Part shown: one piece after another, positions 18,906 through 28,141 of the stretch | Position numbering within the stretch: the first letter of the stretch is position 1 | Layout: the number at the start of each line of letters is the position of its first letter | From: JAIYDJ01 sp031400505 | Lineage (GTDB): Bacteria > Pseudomonadota > Alphaproteobacteria > Rhodobacterales > Rhodobacteraceae | DNA: 64,000 nt | NCBI GenBank assembly: GCA_031400505.1 | Contig: JANNPZ010000088.1 | Location: 25,375 to 89,374 of the forward strand | Direction: 5' to 3' | Made by a program: the position numbers and the translations under genes | The notes under the pieces: generated by a model | What the model was told of the DNA's origin: nothing | What the model saw: the letters and a program-made list of their open reading frames with translations, nothing else | Database searches by the model: none

Positions 18906-18959
18906 TTTTTGGCAAATAACGTGCAATCTAGTCGAGATTAATCAAGCAGGGGCTGTCGC

Positions 18960-20738
18960 ATGATCGGACTGGAGATGGGGCAGACGACGGTGGCCATTGT
19001 GGCGCTGTCGATCCTTGCCGTCATGTTCGTGCTGTTCGTGCTGGAGGCGTTTCCGGTCGAGGTGACGGCGATTGCCGGGGCGGCCTTGATGCTGGTGCTG
19101 GGCATTCTGCCGGTCGGCTCGGGCATGGAGGTGCTGTCGAACTCGGCCCCCTGGACCATCGTCTTGATGTTTCTGGTGATGGGGGGCCTTGTGCGCACGG
19201 GTGCGGTCGAGATGATCATCGGCATGGCGGAACGGCATGTGGGCAACCGACCGGTTCTGACCATTGCGGTGCTCTTTGGGTTCATCTCTGTCGCGTCGGC
19301 CTTCATGAACAACACACCGCTGGTCGCGGTGATGATCCCGGTGGTGATCCAGATCGCGGTCAAGCTGAAGGCCGCGCCGTCGAAGTTCCTGATCCCGCTG
19401 AGCTACGTCACGGTTCTGGGGGGCATGATCACGCTGATCGGCACCTCGACCAACCTTCTGGTCGATGGGGTGGCGCGCAAAGAGGGGCTGGAGCCGTTCC
19501 ATCTGTTCGAGGTGGCGCCTTTGGGGATTGCCGTGACGGTGGCGGGGTGCCTTTACCTCGCGCTTTTCGCCAACCGGTTGCTGCCTGCGCGCCAATCCAT
19601 GGGGGCACTGCTGTCGGATCGCAGCAAGATGAAGTATTTCACCGAAGTGGCGGTGCCCGAGGGGTCGGTTCTGATCGGGCAATCGCCGCAAGAGGTGGAT
19701 CTGTTCAAGCGCGACAAGGTGCGGCTGATCGATGTGTTGCGCGGCGACGCCAGTTTGCGCCGCGATCTGGCCCCGGTGCGGCTTGAGGCGGGCGACCGCG
19801 TGGTGCTGCGCACCGAGATGACCGAAGTGCTGGGTCTGAAGGCGCGCAAGGACGTGGTGCTGGCGGAAAAGCTGTCGTCGGTGCAGACCACGACCGTAGA
19901 GGTGCTGATCAGCCCCGGCTGCAAGATGGAGGGGCGCACGCTGGGCGAATTGCGGCTGCGCCGTCGGTATGGCGTTTACGTGTTGGCGGCACACCGGCGC
20001 AACCAGAACATCGGGCGGCAGTTGGACGAGCTGGAGGTGCGGGTCGGGGATACGCTGCTGCTGGAAGGCGCTATCGAGGATATTCAGCGGCTTGCAGCGG
20101 ATATGGACCTTCTGGACATCACCCATCCGACGATCAAGGCCTACCGGCGCGGCCGATCCCCGATTGCGATTGCGGCGCTGTCCTTCATTGTGGTGCTGGC
20201 GGCATTTGATGTGGCCCCGATCATGGCACTCGCGCTGTTGGCGGTGGCGGCGATCCTTCTGACGCGCTGTGTGGACAGTGACGAGGCGTTTTCGTTTGTT
20301 GACGGGCGCTTGCTGGCGATGATCTTTGCCATGCTGGCGGTGGGCGAGGGGTTGGATCATTCCGGTGCGGTCAGCCTGATCGTGACGGGGGTGACGCCGT
20401 GGATGGTGGGGCTGTCGCCGTTCCTGATGATCCTGTTCGTGTACCTTCTGGGCATGGTGATGACCGAGTTTCTGTCCAACAACGCGGTGGCGGTGATCTA
20501 TACCCCGATTGCCATCGAGCTTGCCCGGTCACTCGAGATGGACCCGCGCCCCTTTGCGGTGGCGGTGATGTTTTCGGCCACCTTGGCCTTTGCAACGCCG
20601 GTGGGGTATCAGACCAACATGATGGTCTATGGGCCGGGGGGGTACCGGTTTTACGACTACATGAAGATCGGCATCCCGCTGAACATTCTGTGTTGGCTGG
20701 TGGCCAGCGCGCTGATCCCGATCATCTGGCCGCTGTAG
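18960..20738 (+). CDS. SLC13-family permease with two TrkA-C domains
   Basis: 592-residue membrane protein. N-terminal helices carry the signature SAFMNNTPLVAVMIPVV and the loop LGGMITLIGTSTNLLVDG. In the middle are two RCK_C/TrkA-C domains (about 210-295 and 300-380), then the second helical half with FLSNNAVAVIYTP. This architecture (CitMHS/SLC13 with TrkA-C) is found in sulfate- and dicarboxylate-type ion transporters. The start follows AAGCAGGGG. No partner genes reveal the substrate. Confidence 0.88.
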   Translation: MIGLEMGQTTVAIVALSILAVMFVLFVLEAFPVEVTAIAGAALMLVLGILPVGSGMEVLSNSAPWTIVLMFLVMGGLVRTGAVEMIIGMAERHVGNRPVLTIAVLFGFISVASAFMNNTPLVAVMIPVVIQIAVKLKAAPSKFLIPLSYVTVLGGMITLIGTSTNLLVDGVARKEGLEPFHLFEVAPLGIAVTVAGCLYLALFANRLLPARQSMGALLSDRSKMKYFTEVAVPEGSVLIGQSPQEVDLFKRDKVRLIDVLRGDASLRRDLAPVRLEAGDRVVLRTEMTEVLGLKARKDVVLAEKLSSVQTTTVEVLISPGCKMEGRTLGELRLRRRYGVYVLAAHRRNQNIGRQLDELEVRVGDTLLLEGAIEDIQRLAADMDLLDITHPTIKAYRRGRSPIAIAALSFIVVLAAFDVAPIMALALLAVAAILLTRCVDSDEAFSFVDGRLLAMIFAMLAVGEGLDHSGAVSLIVTGVTPWMVGLSPFLMILFVYLLGMVMTEFLSNNAVAVIYTPIAIELARSLEMDPRPFAVAVMFSATLAFATPVGYQTNMMVYGPGGYRFYDYMKIGIPLNILCWLVASALIPIIWPL

Positions 20739-20888
20739 GCGCAGGGTTGGATGGGCAATGATGCTCAGCTTCCGGGTTGGCATCTGCGTTTCGGCATCCA
20801 GCCAAAGCTGCGTGTCTGGGTCCGCAAGAGCAAAGCCTTGCGAGGTTGACCCGACTGGCCCCGCCGGTTCAACGCAAGCAAACGGCCC

Positions 20889-21332
20889 TTATGGCTTATC
20901 GCCCAGCAGATAACGCGGACCTTGCCCTTTTCGGGCTGCACGGTCCTGCGGGTTGTAAAGTGCGCAGGTGTCAAGCGACAGGCATCCGCACCCGATACAG
21001 CCGTCAAGCGTGTCGGACAGCTTTTGCAGTGCTGCGATCCGCGTCGCAATCTTGACCCGGAAACCGGTAGCGATCTTTTTCCAGTCGTCCCGGTCCGGGG
21101 CGCTGAATGCCGGCCGGGCCGCAAGGTGGTGCGCAATCTCGGCCAGGGGGAAGCCCAAGCGTTGTGCAATCATGGCGAACGAAAGTCGCCTGAGGTCAGA
21201 CTTGCCATATCGCCGATGGCCGCCCTGATTGCGCAGCGGCTGCACGATGCCGTGGGTTTCGTAAAAGCGGATCGCCGAGACAGCAAGGCCCGACCGGTCG
21301 GCCAACTCTCCGATTGAAAGGCCCTGACGCAT
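20889..21332 (-). CDS. soxR: Redox-sensitive transcriptional activator SoxR
   Basis: 147-residue MerR-family regulator. The N-terminal winged helix (LSIGELADRSGLAVSAIRFYE) precedes a dimerisation helix. The C-terminal [2Fe-2S] cluster motif CIGCGCLSLDTC provides Cys112, 115, 117 and 123, which is diagnostic for SoxR. Oxidation of the cluster activates target promoters with an over-long spacer. Start at 21332 gives the standard N-terminus; an upstream in-frame ATG (21395) would run through the SoxR box and is rejected. The divergent VOC gene carries a perfect-looking SoxR promoter. Confidence 0.95.
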   Translation of the reverse strand: MRQGLSIGELADRSGLAVSAIRFYETHGIVQPLRNQGGHRRYGKSDLRRLSFAMIAQRLGFPLAEIAHHLAARPAFSAPDRDDWKKIATGFRVKIATRIAALQKLSDTLDGCIGCGCLSLDTCALYNPQDRAARKGQGPRYLLGDKP

Positions 21333-21346
21333 GGCAAAGATCCCTC

Positions 21347-21377
21347 TTGACCTCAAGTTAACTTGATAAATTACACA
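21347..21377 (+). promoter_or_regulatory. SoxR-dependent promoter with SoxR box
   Basis: A -35 element TTGACC (21347-21352) and a -10-like TACACA (21372-21377) are separated by exactly 19 bp. The spacer holds the SoxR palindrome CCTCAAGTTAACTTGA (from 21351). The arrangement matches the E. coli soxS promoter almost base for base in the box. It reads toward the VOC gene at 21440. Confidence 0.88.
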
Positions 21378-21439
21378 GAGAAAATCAAAGGGCAAGCCGG
21401 GATGGCATGACCAATGATGAGAACCGATTGGAGGTTAAA

Positions 21440-21817
21440 ATGGCACGTTTGGAACATGTTAACGTTACTGTGGCGGACCCGGATGCTTCAGCGGCGATGC
21501 TGTGCGAACTTTTTGATTGGAAGGTACGCTGGTCTGGTGCCGCCATGACGAGCGGCCACACGGTGCATGTGGGCAACGACACCTCGTATCTGGCGCTGTT
21601 CAGCTATGGCGCTGCAGACGGGCCCAGCCAGGAAAGCTATCGGACGCGCGGCGGTCTGAATCACATCGCGGTCGTGGTCGATGACCTTGACGCGACTGAA
21701 GCAAGGGTCAGGTCTGCGGGGTTTTTGCCAGGGGAAGTCTTTGACTACGAACCCGGACGGAGATTTTACTTTGTCGAGGCAAACGGAATTGAAATCGAAG
21801 TCGTGGAGTATTCGTAG
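21440..21817 (+). CDS. VOC-family (glyoxalase-like) protein, probable SoxR target
   Basis: 125-residue protein with the paired beta-alpha-beta fold of the vicinal oxygen chelate family: LEHVNVTVADPDASAAML at the N-terminus and LNHIAVVVDDLDATEARV, FYFVEANGIEIEVVEY in the second half. Metal-ligand candidates are the His residues in EHVN and NHIAV and the Glu in IEIEV. ATG 21440 is preferred because TGGAGG lies five bases upstream; an in-frame ATG at 21407 is possible. The SoxR box upstream suggests a role in resistance to redox-active compounds. Substrate unknown. Confidence 0.8.
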   Translation: MARLEHVNVTVADPDASAAMLCELFDWKVRWSGAAMTSGHTVHVGNDTSYLALFSYGAADGPSQESYRTRGGLNHIAVVVDDLDATEARVRSAGFLPGEVFDYEPGRRFYFVEANGIEIEVVEYS

Positions 21818-22099
21818 AGTTGTGCGCCCGTCGCGCCGTGAAAAGCGGGCACAAGAGCGCGTTGCCGATGGCCCGATGCAGCCCCTAACCCGGCGCAGCC
21901 CCGGCGGGACGGCCCGTTGTGCGAAAGGCAAACCCATCTGACGCAGCCAGACCGCAGCAATCGTCGCGGGCGGCAATGACCGCATAGGGCTCAACGCGCA
22001 AATCCGGACCGACCCGATCTGGAGCGGGCAACGGGGTTGCGGGCGCGGCATGTGGTGGTGTAAACCCCGCTAACATCGCAGATAGGGGCGGACAAGGTC

Positions 22100-22846
22100 A
22101 TGGCAGGCCATTCGAAATGGGCGAACATCCAGCATCGCAAGGGCAAGCAGGACAAGGCGCGCTCTAAGGTGTTTTCCAAGCTGGCCAAGGAAATCACTGT
22201 GGCGGCCAAGATGGGGATGCCCGACGTGGACATGAACCCGCGTCTGCGGCTGGCCGTGAAGGCGGCCAAGGCGGTGTCGATGCCCAAGGACGTGATCGAC
22301 CGCGCCATCAAGAAATCGCAGATGGGCGACGGGGCGGATTACACGGAAATCCGGTACGAGGGCTATGGCGTCAACGGCATCGCGATCATCGTCGAGGCGA
22401 TGACCGACAACCTGAACCGCACCGCCAGCAACGTGCGCAGCTATTTCACCAAATGCGGTGGCAACATGGGGCAGACCGGGTCGGTCAGCCATTCGTTCGA
22501 CCGGGTCGGCGAGATCAGCTATCCCGCCAGTGCCGGGTCTGCCGACGATGTGATGATGGCGGCGCTCGATGCCGGTGCCGATGATGTGGACAGCGACGAG
22601 GACGGCCATTGGATCTATTGCGCGGTCGAGAGCCTGTCGGAGGTGTCGGACGCGCTGGAAAAGGCCTTGGGCGAGTCGACGGAATCCAAGTTGATCTGGA
22701 AGGCGCAGACCCTGACCGAGGTCGATCTTGACACCGCGACCAAGCTTCTTAAGCTGATCGACATGCTGGAAGAGGATGACGATGTGCAGGCGGTGACGCA
22801 CAACTTCGACATTCCCGAGGATGTCGCGGCACAGCTTGACGCCTGA
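22100..22846 (+). CDS. yebC: YebC/PmpR-family DNA-binding regulator
   Basis: 248-residue member of the YebC/TACO1 family: starts AGHSKWANIQHRKGKQDKAR and contains the family block GYGVNGIAIIVEAMTDNLNR. Homologues act as transcription regulators (PmpR) or, as more recently proposed, as factors easing ribosome stalling at polyproline. Full length and intact. The DinB gene follows after one base. Confidence 0.94.
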   Translation: MAGHSKWANIQHRKGKQDKARSKVFSKLAKEITVAAKMGMPDVDMNPRLRLAVKAAKAVSMPKDVIDRAIKKSQMGDGADYTEIRYEGYGVNGIAIIVEAMTDNLNRTASNVRSYFTKCGGNMGQTGSVSHSFDRVGEISYPASAGSADDVMMAALDAGADDVDSDEDGHWIYCAVESLSEVSDALEKALGESTESKLIWKAQTLTEVDLDTATKLLKLIDMLEEDDDVQAVTHNFDIPEDVAAQLDA

Positions 22847-22847
22847 G

Positions 22848-23405
22848 ATGACCGATGCCTGCCGCCCCTATCGTGAGCTGGCCCGCAACGCGATGCTCGC
22901 CAATCTGCGTCTGCAGCAGGCTTGCGGCAGGCTGGCCCCCGGCGAGTGGGAGACGGAGCGGGTGTCATTCTTTCCGTCGATCAAGGCGACGCTGAACCAT
23001 ATCCTGATCGTGGACCGGTTCTATCTGGATGCAGTGGCTGGCGGCACGCTGGGACCGGCGGCATGGGCGGACCCGGTGCCTTGCGTCGATCTGGCAGCGC
23101 TGGTTGCAGCACAGACGCCGCTGGACCGGCAGGCGGTCGATCTGTGCGAGGCGATGCGGCCGGGCGATCTGGGCCGTGTGGTGCGCATCCATCGCGGCGA
23201 CCGGGTGCAGCAGGAAACGCTGGCCGACACGTTGATGCATCTGTTCCTGCATGACCAGCACCATCGCGGGCAGGTGCATGCGATATTGTCGGGCAGTTCG
23301 GTGACGCCGCCGCAACTGGACGAATTCTTCATGGCCGATGATGCACGGTTTCGGGGGGGCGACCTCGCGGCAGTGGGACGCGACGAGGCGTGGCTGCGGC
23401 GATAG
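22848..23405 (+). CDS. DinB-family protein
   Basis: 185 residues with the four-helix DinB/YfiT fold. It starts YRELARNAMLANLRLQQAC; metal-binding His candidates are in LNHILIVDRFYLDA and in FLHDQHHRGQVHAIL. Such proteins are metal-dependent, often thiol-transferases or of unknown function. The start one base after yebC indicates co-transcription; an in-frame start at 22821 would overlap yebC. Confidence 0.85.
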   Translation: MTDACRPYRELARNAMLANLRLQQACGRLAPGEWETERVSFFPSIKATLNHILIVDRFYLDAVAGGTLGPAAWADPVPCVDLAALVAAQTPLDRQAVDLCEAMRPGDLGRVVRIHRGDRVQQETLADTLMHLFLHDQHHRGQVHAILSGSSVTPPQLDEFFMADDARFRGGDLAAVGRDEAWLRR

Positions 23406-23444
23406 CCGTCACCGGATTGTTACGCACGCCGGTTAGGCGGGGCC

Positions 23445-24329
23445 ATGGGTCGGACATTTTCTGTCAATCCTGAACGTCATGCCGCTGCGGACGGTGCCGA
23501 CCCGCTGCTGTTTACCTATTCCCGCCCCGAGCAGCCCTGGTTCCGCCGCAGTCTGATCCGTGCGGTCGAACGGTTGTCTGGCCGGGCGCGGCTGGAGCGG
23601 ATGTACAGCGACTGGGTTGCCCGCCGCGATCCGGGCGAGACGATATTTGCCGCCGGGTTGCGGCTGTTGCGGGTGTCCGCCGATGTTGTCGGCGCAGACC
23701 TGCCTGCGACGGGCGGGCTACTGATCCTGGCCAATCATCCGTTCGGGATCATCGACGGGTTGGTGCTGGGCGATCTGGTGGACCGGCTGCGCGGCGATGT
23801 GAAGATCATCACCCACTCGCTGCTGTGCCAGCCGCCCGAGGCGCGCGATCTGCTGTTGCCGGTGGATTTCGGTCCGGGGCCGGAGGCGCGGCGGATGTCG
23901 GTAGAGACGCGGCGGCGGGCGCAGGACTGGCTGGCGGCGGGTCATGCGGTTGTGATCTTTCCTGCGGGTTCGGTGGCGACCAGCGTGCGTCCCTTTTCCG
24001 GGCCTGCGGTCGATGCGGAATGGCATCCGTTCATCACGCGGCTGGCTGGGCAATCCGGCGTGGTGACTGTGCCGGTTTTCGTGCACGGGCAGAATTCGCG
24101 GCTGTTCCAGATCGCCAGCCATTTCTCGTATCCATTGCGGGTCGCGCTGATCTTTGGCGAGACGCGTGCCTGGATCGGGCGGCGGGTGCGGGTGGCCGTC
24201 GGTGATCGTGTGCACGTGCAGGCAGGTGACCGGCAGGCGGCGGCGGCGGCGCTGCGCGCAGCCTGCTACCGCACGGGCGGGCAAGACAGGGCCGATACCT
24301 TTGTCTGGCCGCGCTGGATCAGGTGGTAG
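23445..24329 (+). CDS. Lysophospholipid acyltransferase-family protein
   Basis: 294 residues with a PlsC-like domain: the catalytic motif is NHPFGIIDG (97-105, His98 and Asp104), followed by the acceptor-site block VVIFPAGSVAT. This resembles the acyltransferases of the ornithine-lipid/hemolysin-like branch rather than classical PlsC. It is probably peripheral on the inner membrane, transferring an acyl chain to a lipid acceptor. Exact substrate unknown. Confidence 0.82.
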   Translation: MGRTFSVNPERHAAADGADPLLFTYSRPEQPWFRRSLIRAVERLSGRARLERMYSDWVARRDPGETIFAAGLRLLRVSADVVGADLPATGGLLILANHPFGIIDGLVLGDLVDRLRGDVKIITHSLLCQPPEARDLLLPVDFGPGPEARRMSVETRRRAQDWLAAGHAVVIFPAGSVATSVRPFSGPAVDAEWHPFITRLAGQSGVVTVPVFVHGQNSRLFQIASHFSYPLRVALIFGETRAWIGRRVRVAVGDRVHVQAGDRQAAAAALRAACYRTGGQDRADTFVWPRWIRW

Positions 24330-24831
24330 GGGCGTTTTGCCGTCCATGGCGTCGCGGGCTGCTTTCGGTCATGTACATGGGGCGAGGCACAAAGGATGTC
24401 CTCGCCCGGGCATCCACAAAGGCGTGATCGCGGGTGCTTGTCATCGGCCTTTGACCTTCGCAGTGCGATTTTCTTTTGCCGACTTTGCCTGACGCCTGGC
24501 CAAGACGCAGAAACATGTTTGCTTTCTTGGCGGCCCATCGGGATCAGCTGCCGGGCCATGACGGTTTTGCACCGAGATGCGGCGGTTTTTGCGACCCAAA
24601 CAACCACCGGCAGCAAACTGCAGACCTTCGGTGCGGTCGTGGCATCGCAGGCGTTGACAGCCTGTCACAATCAGAGCTTTCATGACTGCGGCAAGCGGGT
24701 CGCCGTCCGATGCCGACCCGCATGCATGGGGTGTTTTGAGTGTCACATAACTGTCAAGGACACCAAGTAACAGCAGGCACTGCCAACGCGCACCGCGCCA
24801 AGGATTTCGTATTCCAGAGGGAGACGTCACG
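24330..24831. other. 502-bp intergenic region without a recognisable gene
   Basis: No open frame here has a plausible protein. The final 120 bp presumably hold the promoter of the transporter gene that follows; TTGACA occurs near 24654 but I find no convincing -10 at normal spacing. A GAGGGAGA ribosome site lies just before 24832. Confidence 0.6.
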
Positions 24832-25950
24832 ATGACCAACACGTTCAACCGCCGTACATTCCTGCAGACCTCGGCCATCGGGGCCGGCGTTCTTGCGGCA
24901 CCTGCAATCATTTCGTCCAAGGCGTTGGCCTCGTCGGGCGAGCTGAACTTCATGGGCTGGGCGGGCTATCCGCAACTGGCCGAGAAAGTGTTCCCGGCCT
25001 TCACCGCCGCCACCGGCATCACAGTCAACTTCAGCGAACAGCCGGGCCAGGACGACATGTTCGCCCAGGCCAAGCTGGCGCTGTCGACCGGCGGGCTGGA
25101 CGTGGTCGAGCCGACCGTGGACCGCGTTGGTGGCTGGGCCAGCAACGGCCTGGTTCAGGGCTGGGACCTGTCCAAGCTGGACCTGAACGCCTACCTGCCG
25201 GGTCTGGCAGATGGCACGATGGGCGAAATGGCGACCGTTGAAGGCCAGCGCATGATCATGCTGTCGGTCTGGGGCACCGAGGCGCTGGTCTATTCCAAAG
25301 CCGACGCGAAACTCTCGACCCCGCCATCGCTGGGTGATCTGTTCTCGGGCGCCAACATGGCCTGCCTGCGTCCGCACTCGGCCTTGGCCGCGATGGGCCG
25401 CTACATGGACGCGCAGGGCAAACTGCCGCGTCCGTTCATGGATGGCTATGCCGACGAGGCCGCCATGGTCGAGATCTGGGATCTGGTTCTGGCCGAGGCT
25501 ATCAAGGCCAAGGGCAGCATCGTGCAGTGGTGGTCGGGCGAGAACGAAGCCCAGGCTGGTTTCCTGACCAATGGCGCCACCATCGGGCTGAACTGGGATT
25601 CGACCGGTCTGAACCTGGCGAAAGACGGCTTTGGCTATGCCGCCCCGGCAGAAGGCGCGTTTGCCTGGAACCAGGGTCTGGTCTTGATGAAGAACGCTAC
25701 AAACGTCGATCAGGCGCATGAGTTCGCCAAGTGGATCGCGTCGGCAGAAGGCTCGGCCATGTGGGCGACTGCCTTTGCTGCCAACCCGGTCGCCAAGGGC
25801 GGGCCCGAGTTGATGGACCCGGTTGTGTCCGAGTACTACAAGGCCACCTTCGACGACGCCGCCCTGAAGAACCTGTGGTGGTGGCCCGAGCAGCAGGCCT
25901 GGTTCATCGCCAAGCGCGGCGAATATGCCGACAAGTTCAAGAGCGCCTGA
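24832..25950 (+). CDS. Polyamine-type ABC transporter, periplasmic substrate-binding protein
   Basis: 372-residue extracellular solute-binding protein of the PotD/PotF class. The N-terminus FNRRTFLQTSAIGAGVLAAPA has a twin-arginine motif (Arg7-Arg8), so export by Tat is likely. The mature protein starts with NFMGWAGYPQLAEKVFPAF. It heads a transporter set (ATPase and two permeases follow) but is separated from them by a strong terminator, a common way to make more binding protein than membrane parts. Exact ligand (spermidine, putrescine or a related amine) is inferred from family only. Confidence 0.85.
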   Translation: MTNTFNRRTFLQTSAIGAGVLAAPAIISSKALASSGELNFMGWAGYPQLAEKVFPAFTAATGITVNFSEQPGQDDMFAQAKLALSTGGLDVVEPTVDRVGGWASNGLVQGWDLSKLDLNAYLPGLADGTMGEMATVEGQRMIMLSVWGTEALVYSKADAKLSTPPSLGDLFSGANMACLRPHSALAAMGRYMDAQGKLPRPFMDGYADEAAMVEIWDLVLAEAIKAKGSIVQWWSGENEAQAGFLTNGATIGLNWDSTGLNLAKDGFGYAAPAEGAFAWNQGLVLMKNATNVDQAHEFAKWIASAEGSAMWATAFAANPVAKGGPELMDPVVSEYYKATFDDAALKNLWWWPEQQAWFIAKRGEYADKFKSA

Positions 25951-25970
25951 TCTGCGGGCTGCCTGAAAAT

Positions 25971-26004
25971 GCGCCGGGTCCCAATGGGGCCCGGCGTTTT
26001 GTTT
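25971..26004 (+). terminator. Rho-independent terminator after the binding-protein gene
   Basis: CGCCGGGTCCC (25972-25982) pairs with GGGGCCCGGCG (25986-25996) around an AAT loop with one G-T wobble, then TTTTGTTT. It sits 22 bp after the stop codon and would separate this gene from the ATPase. Confidence 0.88.
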
Positions 26005-26129
26005 GGCGCAAGGCTGTGGCGGTGACGCGGTGCGTTTCGTCGCAGCAAAGCCATTGTGCAGTGCGGCGGGCCTGCTAATCTGTGACGCGTAAGGGGCGGG
26101 AAAAGCCCTGTGGGGAAGGGGTTGCACCA

Positions 26130-27215
26130 ATGAGTGCTGCGATTGAACTTGACGATGTGTGCTGCGATTTCGGCAACTTTCGGGCGGTGGATCATGTCAG
26201 CGTGCATATCCAGCCCGGCGAGTTCTTCAGCTTTCTGGGGCCGTCGGGCTGTGGCAAGACCACGATCCTGCGGATGATCTCGGGGTTTACTGATCCGTCG
26301 GCAGGGGTGATCCGAATTGGCGGCAAGGACATGGCGGGGCAGCGCCCGAACCAGCGACCGACCGCGCTGATCTTTCAGAACCTTGCGCTTTTTCCGCTGA
26401 TGCCGGTGTGGGAAAACATCGCCTTCGGGCTGGAAGTGCGCGGCGTCGATAAGGCCAAGCGGCGGGCGCGGGCCGAGGAATTGCTGGCACTGGTCGAGTT
26501 GCCCGGTGCCGGCGACAAGATGGTAAGCCAGCTATCGGGCGGCCAGAAACAGCGGGTGGCGATTGCCCGGGCGCTGGCGGTAGAGCCGTCGGTGATGCTG
26601 CTGGACGAGCCGCTGTCGGCGCTGGATCTCAAGCTGCGCCAGGCCATGCGGGCCGAGTTGCGGGCCATCCAGAAACGCACCGGCGTCACGTTCATCTTCA
26701 TCACCCATGATCAGGGCGAGGCTTTGGCCATGTCGGACCGGGTGGGGGTGATGAGCCACGGCAAGCTGCAACAGGTGGCGAACCCGCGCGACATCTACAA
26801 CAATCCCGCAAACGGGTTCGTGGCGTCTTTCGTGGGCGAAAACAACATCTTGACGGGTGAAGTTCAAAACCCGTCCGAAGGGATGGCGGCCTTTGTCACG
26901 CCGCACGGGCTGTTTCGCGCGCGGTTCGCCAACCCCAGTGGCCCGGTCAAGCTTTACGTCCGACCCGAACACATGCGGCTGTCGGGCGCTGCCGAGGCGG
27001 AAAACTCGGTTGTTGTGACGGTGACGGATGTGGCCTTCGAGGGCAATTTCATCGCCGTGCATGCAAAGTCTGCGACGGGCATGTCTTTTGCCGCCGAGTT
27101 GCGCAACGACGGCGCGTCGGCGGTGCCCGAGGCGGGGGCGCAGATGCACATCAGTTTCGACGCCGCCCGTGCCGCCATCCTGCCGGACGAGAGTGCGGGG
27201 TCGGTCGATGCATGA
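26130..27215 (+). CDS. Polyamine-type ABC transporter, ATP-binding protein
   Basis: 361 residues. Walker A is GPSGCGKTT, the signature is QLSGGQKQRVAIARAL, Walker B is VMLLDEP, and the H-loop is ITHDQGEAL. The C-terminal 110 residues form the TOBE domain (LYVRPEHMRL) of PotA/FbpC-type ATPases. Start at 26130 follows GGGGAAGGGG; 26082 in frame is less likely. Its last 8 bp overlap the first permease. Confidence 0.92.
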   Translation: MSAAIELDDVCCDFGNFRAVDHVSVHIQPGEFFSFLGPSGCGKTTILRMISGFTDPSAGVIRIGGKDMAGQRPNQRPTALIFQNLALFPLMPVWENIAFGLEVRGVDKAKRRARAEELLALVELPGAGDKMVSQLSGGQKQRVAIARALAVEPSVMLLDEPLSALDLKLRQAMRAELRAIQKRTGVTFIFITHDQGEALAMSDRVGVMSHGKLQQVANPRDIYNNPANGFVASFVGENNILTGEVQNPSEGMAAFVTPHGLFRARFANPSGPVKLYVRPEHMRLSGAAEAENSVVVTVTDVAFEGNFIAVHAKSATGMSFAAELRNDGASAVPEAGAQMHISFDAARAAILPDESAGSVDA

Positions 27216-28131
27216 CCTTTTGCGCCGCTATGGGTCGGGCCTGACGGGGGCTTTTGTGCTGCTGACCGGGTTCTGGTTGGTGGTTCTGGTGATTCTGCCG
27301 AACCTCTATCTTTTTGAAAACTCGTTTCGCCCCTATCTGCCGGTGGTCGATGTGGGGGGGCCGAAGGATTTCTACTCGCTCGACAATTACCGCAAGGTGT
27401 TCAACGGCACGGCCGAGGAAAGCCTGTTCGGCATCGCCTTTACCTTGCCGGTGCATATCAAGTCGTTTCTGCTGACAGTTGGCTATTCGGCCTATGTCAC
27501 GCTGATCAGTTTCGTGATCGCCTATCCCATCGCCTATTATCTGGCCAAGATCGTGCATCCGGGCACGCTGCCCCTGCTGTTCTTGCTGCTCTTCGTGCCC
27601 TTGTGGGTATCCGAGGTCCTGCGGTCCTTTGCCTGGGCGATCATCCTCGCGCTGAAGGGGCCGCTGAACTACATCCTGCTCGGCACCGGGATCATCGAAG
27701 AGCCGATCCGCTGGATCGCGGGGTATCGGTCGATCATCATCGGGCTGGTTTATACCTATGTGCTGTTCATGCTGTTCCCGATCTACAACGCGATCCAGTC
27801 GCTGGACACCAACCAGATCGAGGCGGCCGAGGATATGGGGTCGCCCTGGTGGCGCACGCATTGGCGCATCATCCTGCCCCATGCCAAGCCCGGCATCGCC
27901 TCGGGGGCGGTGATGGTGTTCATGCTGTCGGCGGGGTCCTTGCTGGTGCCGACGCTGCTGGGATCGACCACGTCGAACTGGTTCACCCAAGTCATTCAGG
28001 AATGGATGTTTGGCAGTCAGGACTGGAACACCGGGTCCGCCTACGCCTTTATCCTGCTGGTCATGTGCACGATTTTCGTCAGCCTTGTGATGCGGGTGTT
28101 CCGCGTCAAGCTGTCGGATATCGCGAAATAG
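27208..28131 (+). CDS. Polyamine-type ABC transporter permease (PotB type)
   Basis: 307 residues with six predicted membrane helices and the cytoplasmic coupling motif EAAEDMGSPWWRTHWRIILPHAKPG. Start at 27208 overlaps the ATPase stop, so the two are translationally coupled. It pairs with the following permease to form the membrane channel. Confidence 0.9.
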   Translation: MHDLLRRYGSGLTGAFVLLTGFWLVVLVILPNLYLFENSFRPYLPVVDVGGPKDFYSLDNYRKVFNGTAEESLFGIAFTLPVHIKSFLLTVGYSAYVTLISFVIAYPIAYYLAKIVHPGTLPLLFLLLFVPLWVSEVLRSFAWAIILALKGPLNYILLGTGIIEEPIRWIAGYRSIIIGLVYTYVLFMLFPIYNAIQSLDTNQIEAAEDMGSPWWRTHWRIILPHAKPGIASGAVMVFMLSAGSLLVPTLLGSTTSNWFTQVIQEWMFGSQDWNTGSAYAFILLVMCTIFVSLVMRVFRVKLSDIAK

Positions 28132-28141
28132 GGGGCGGGTG

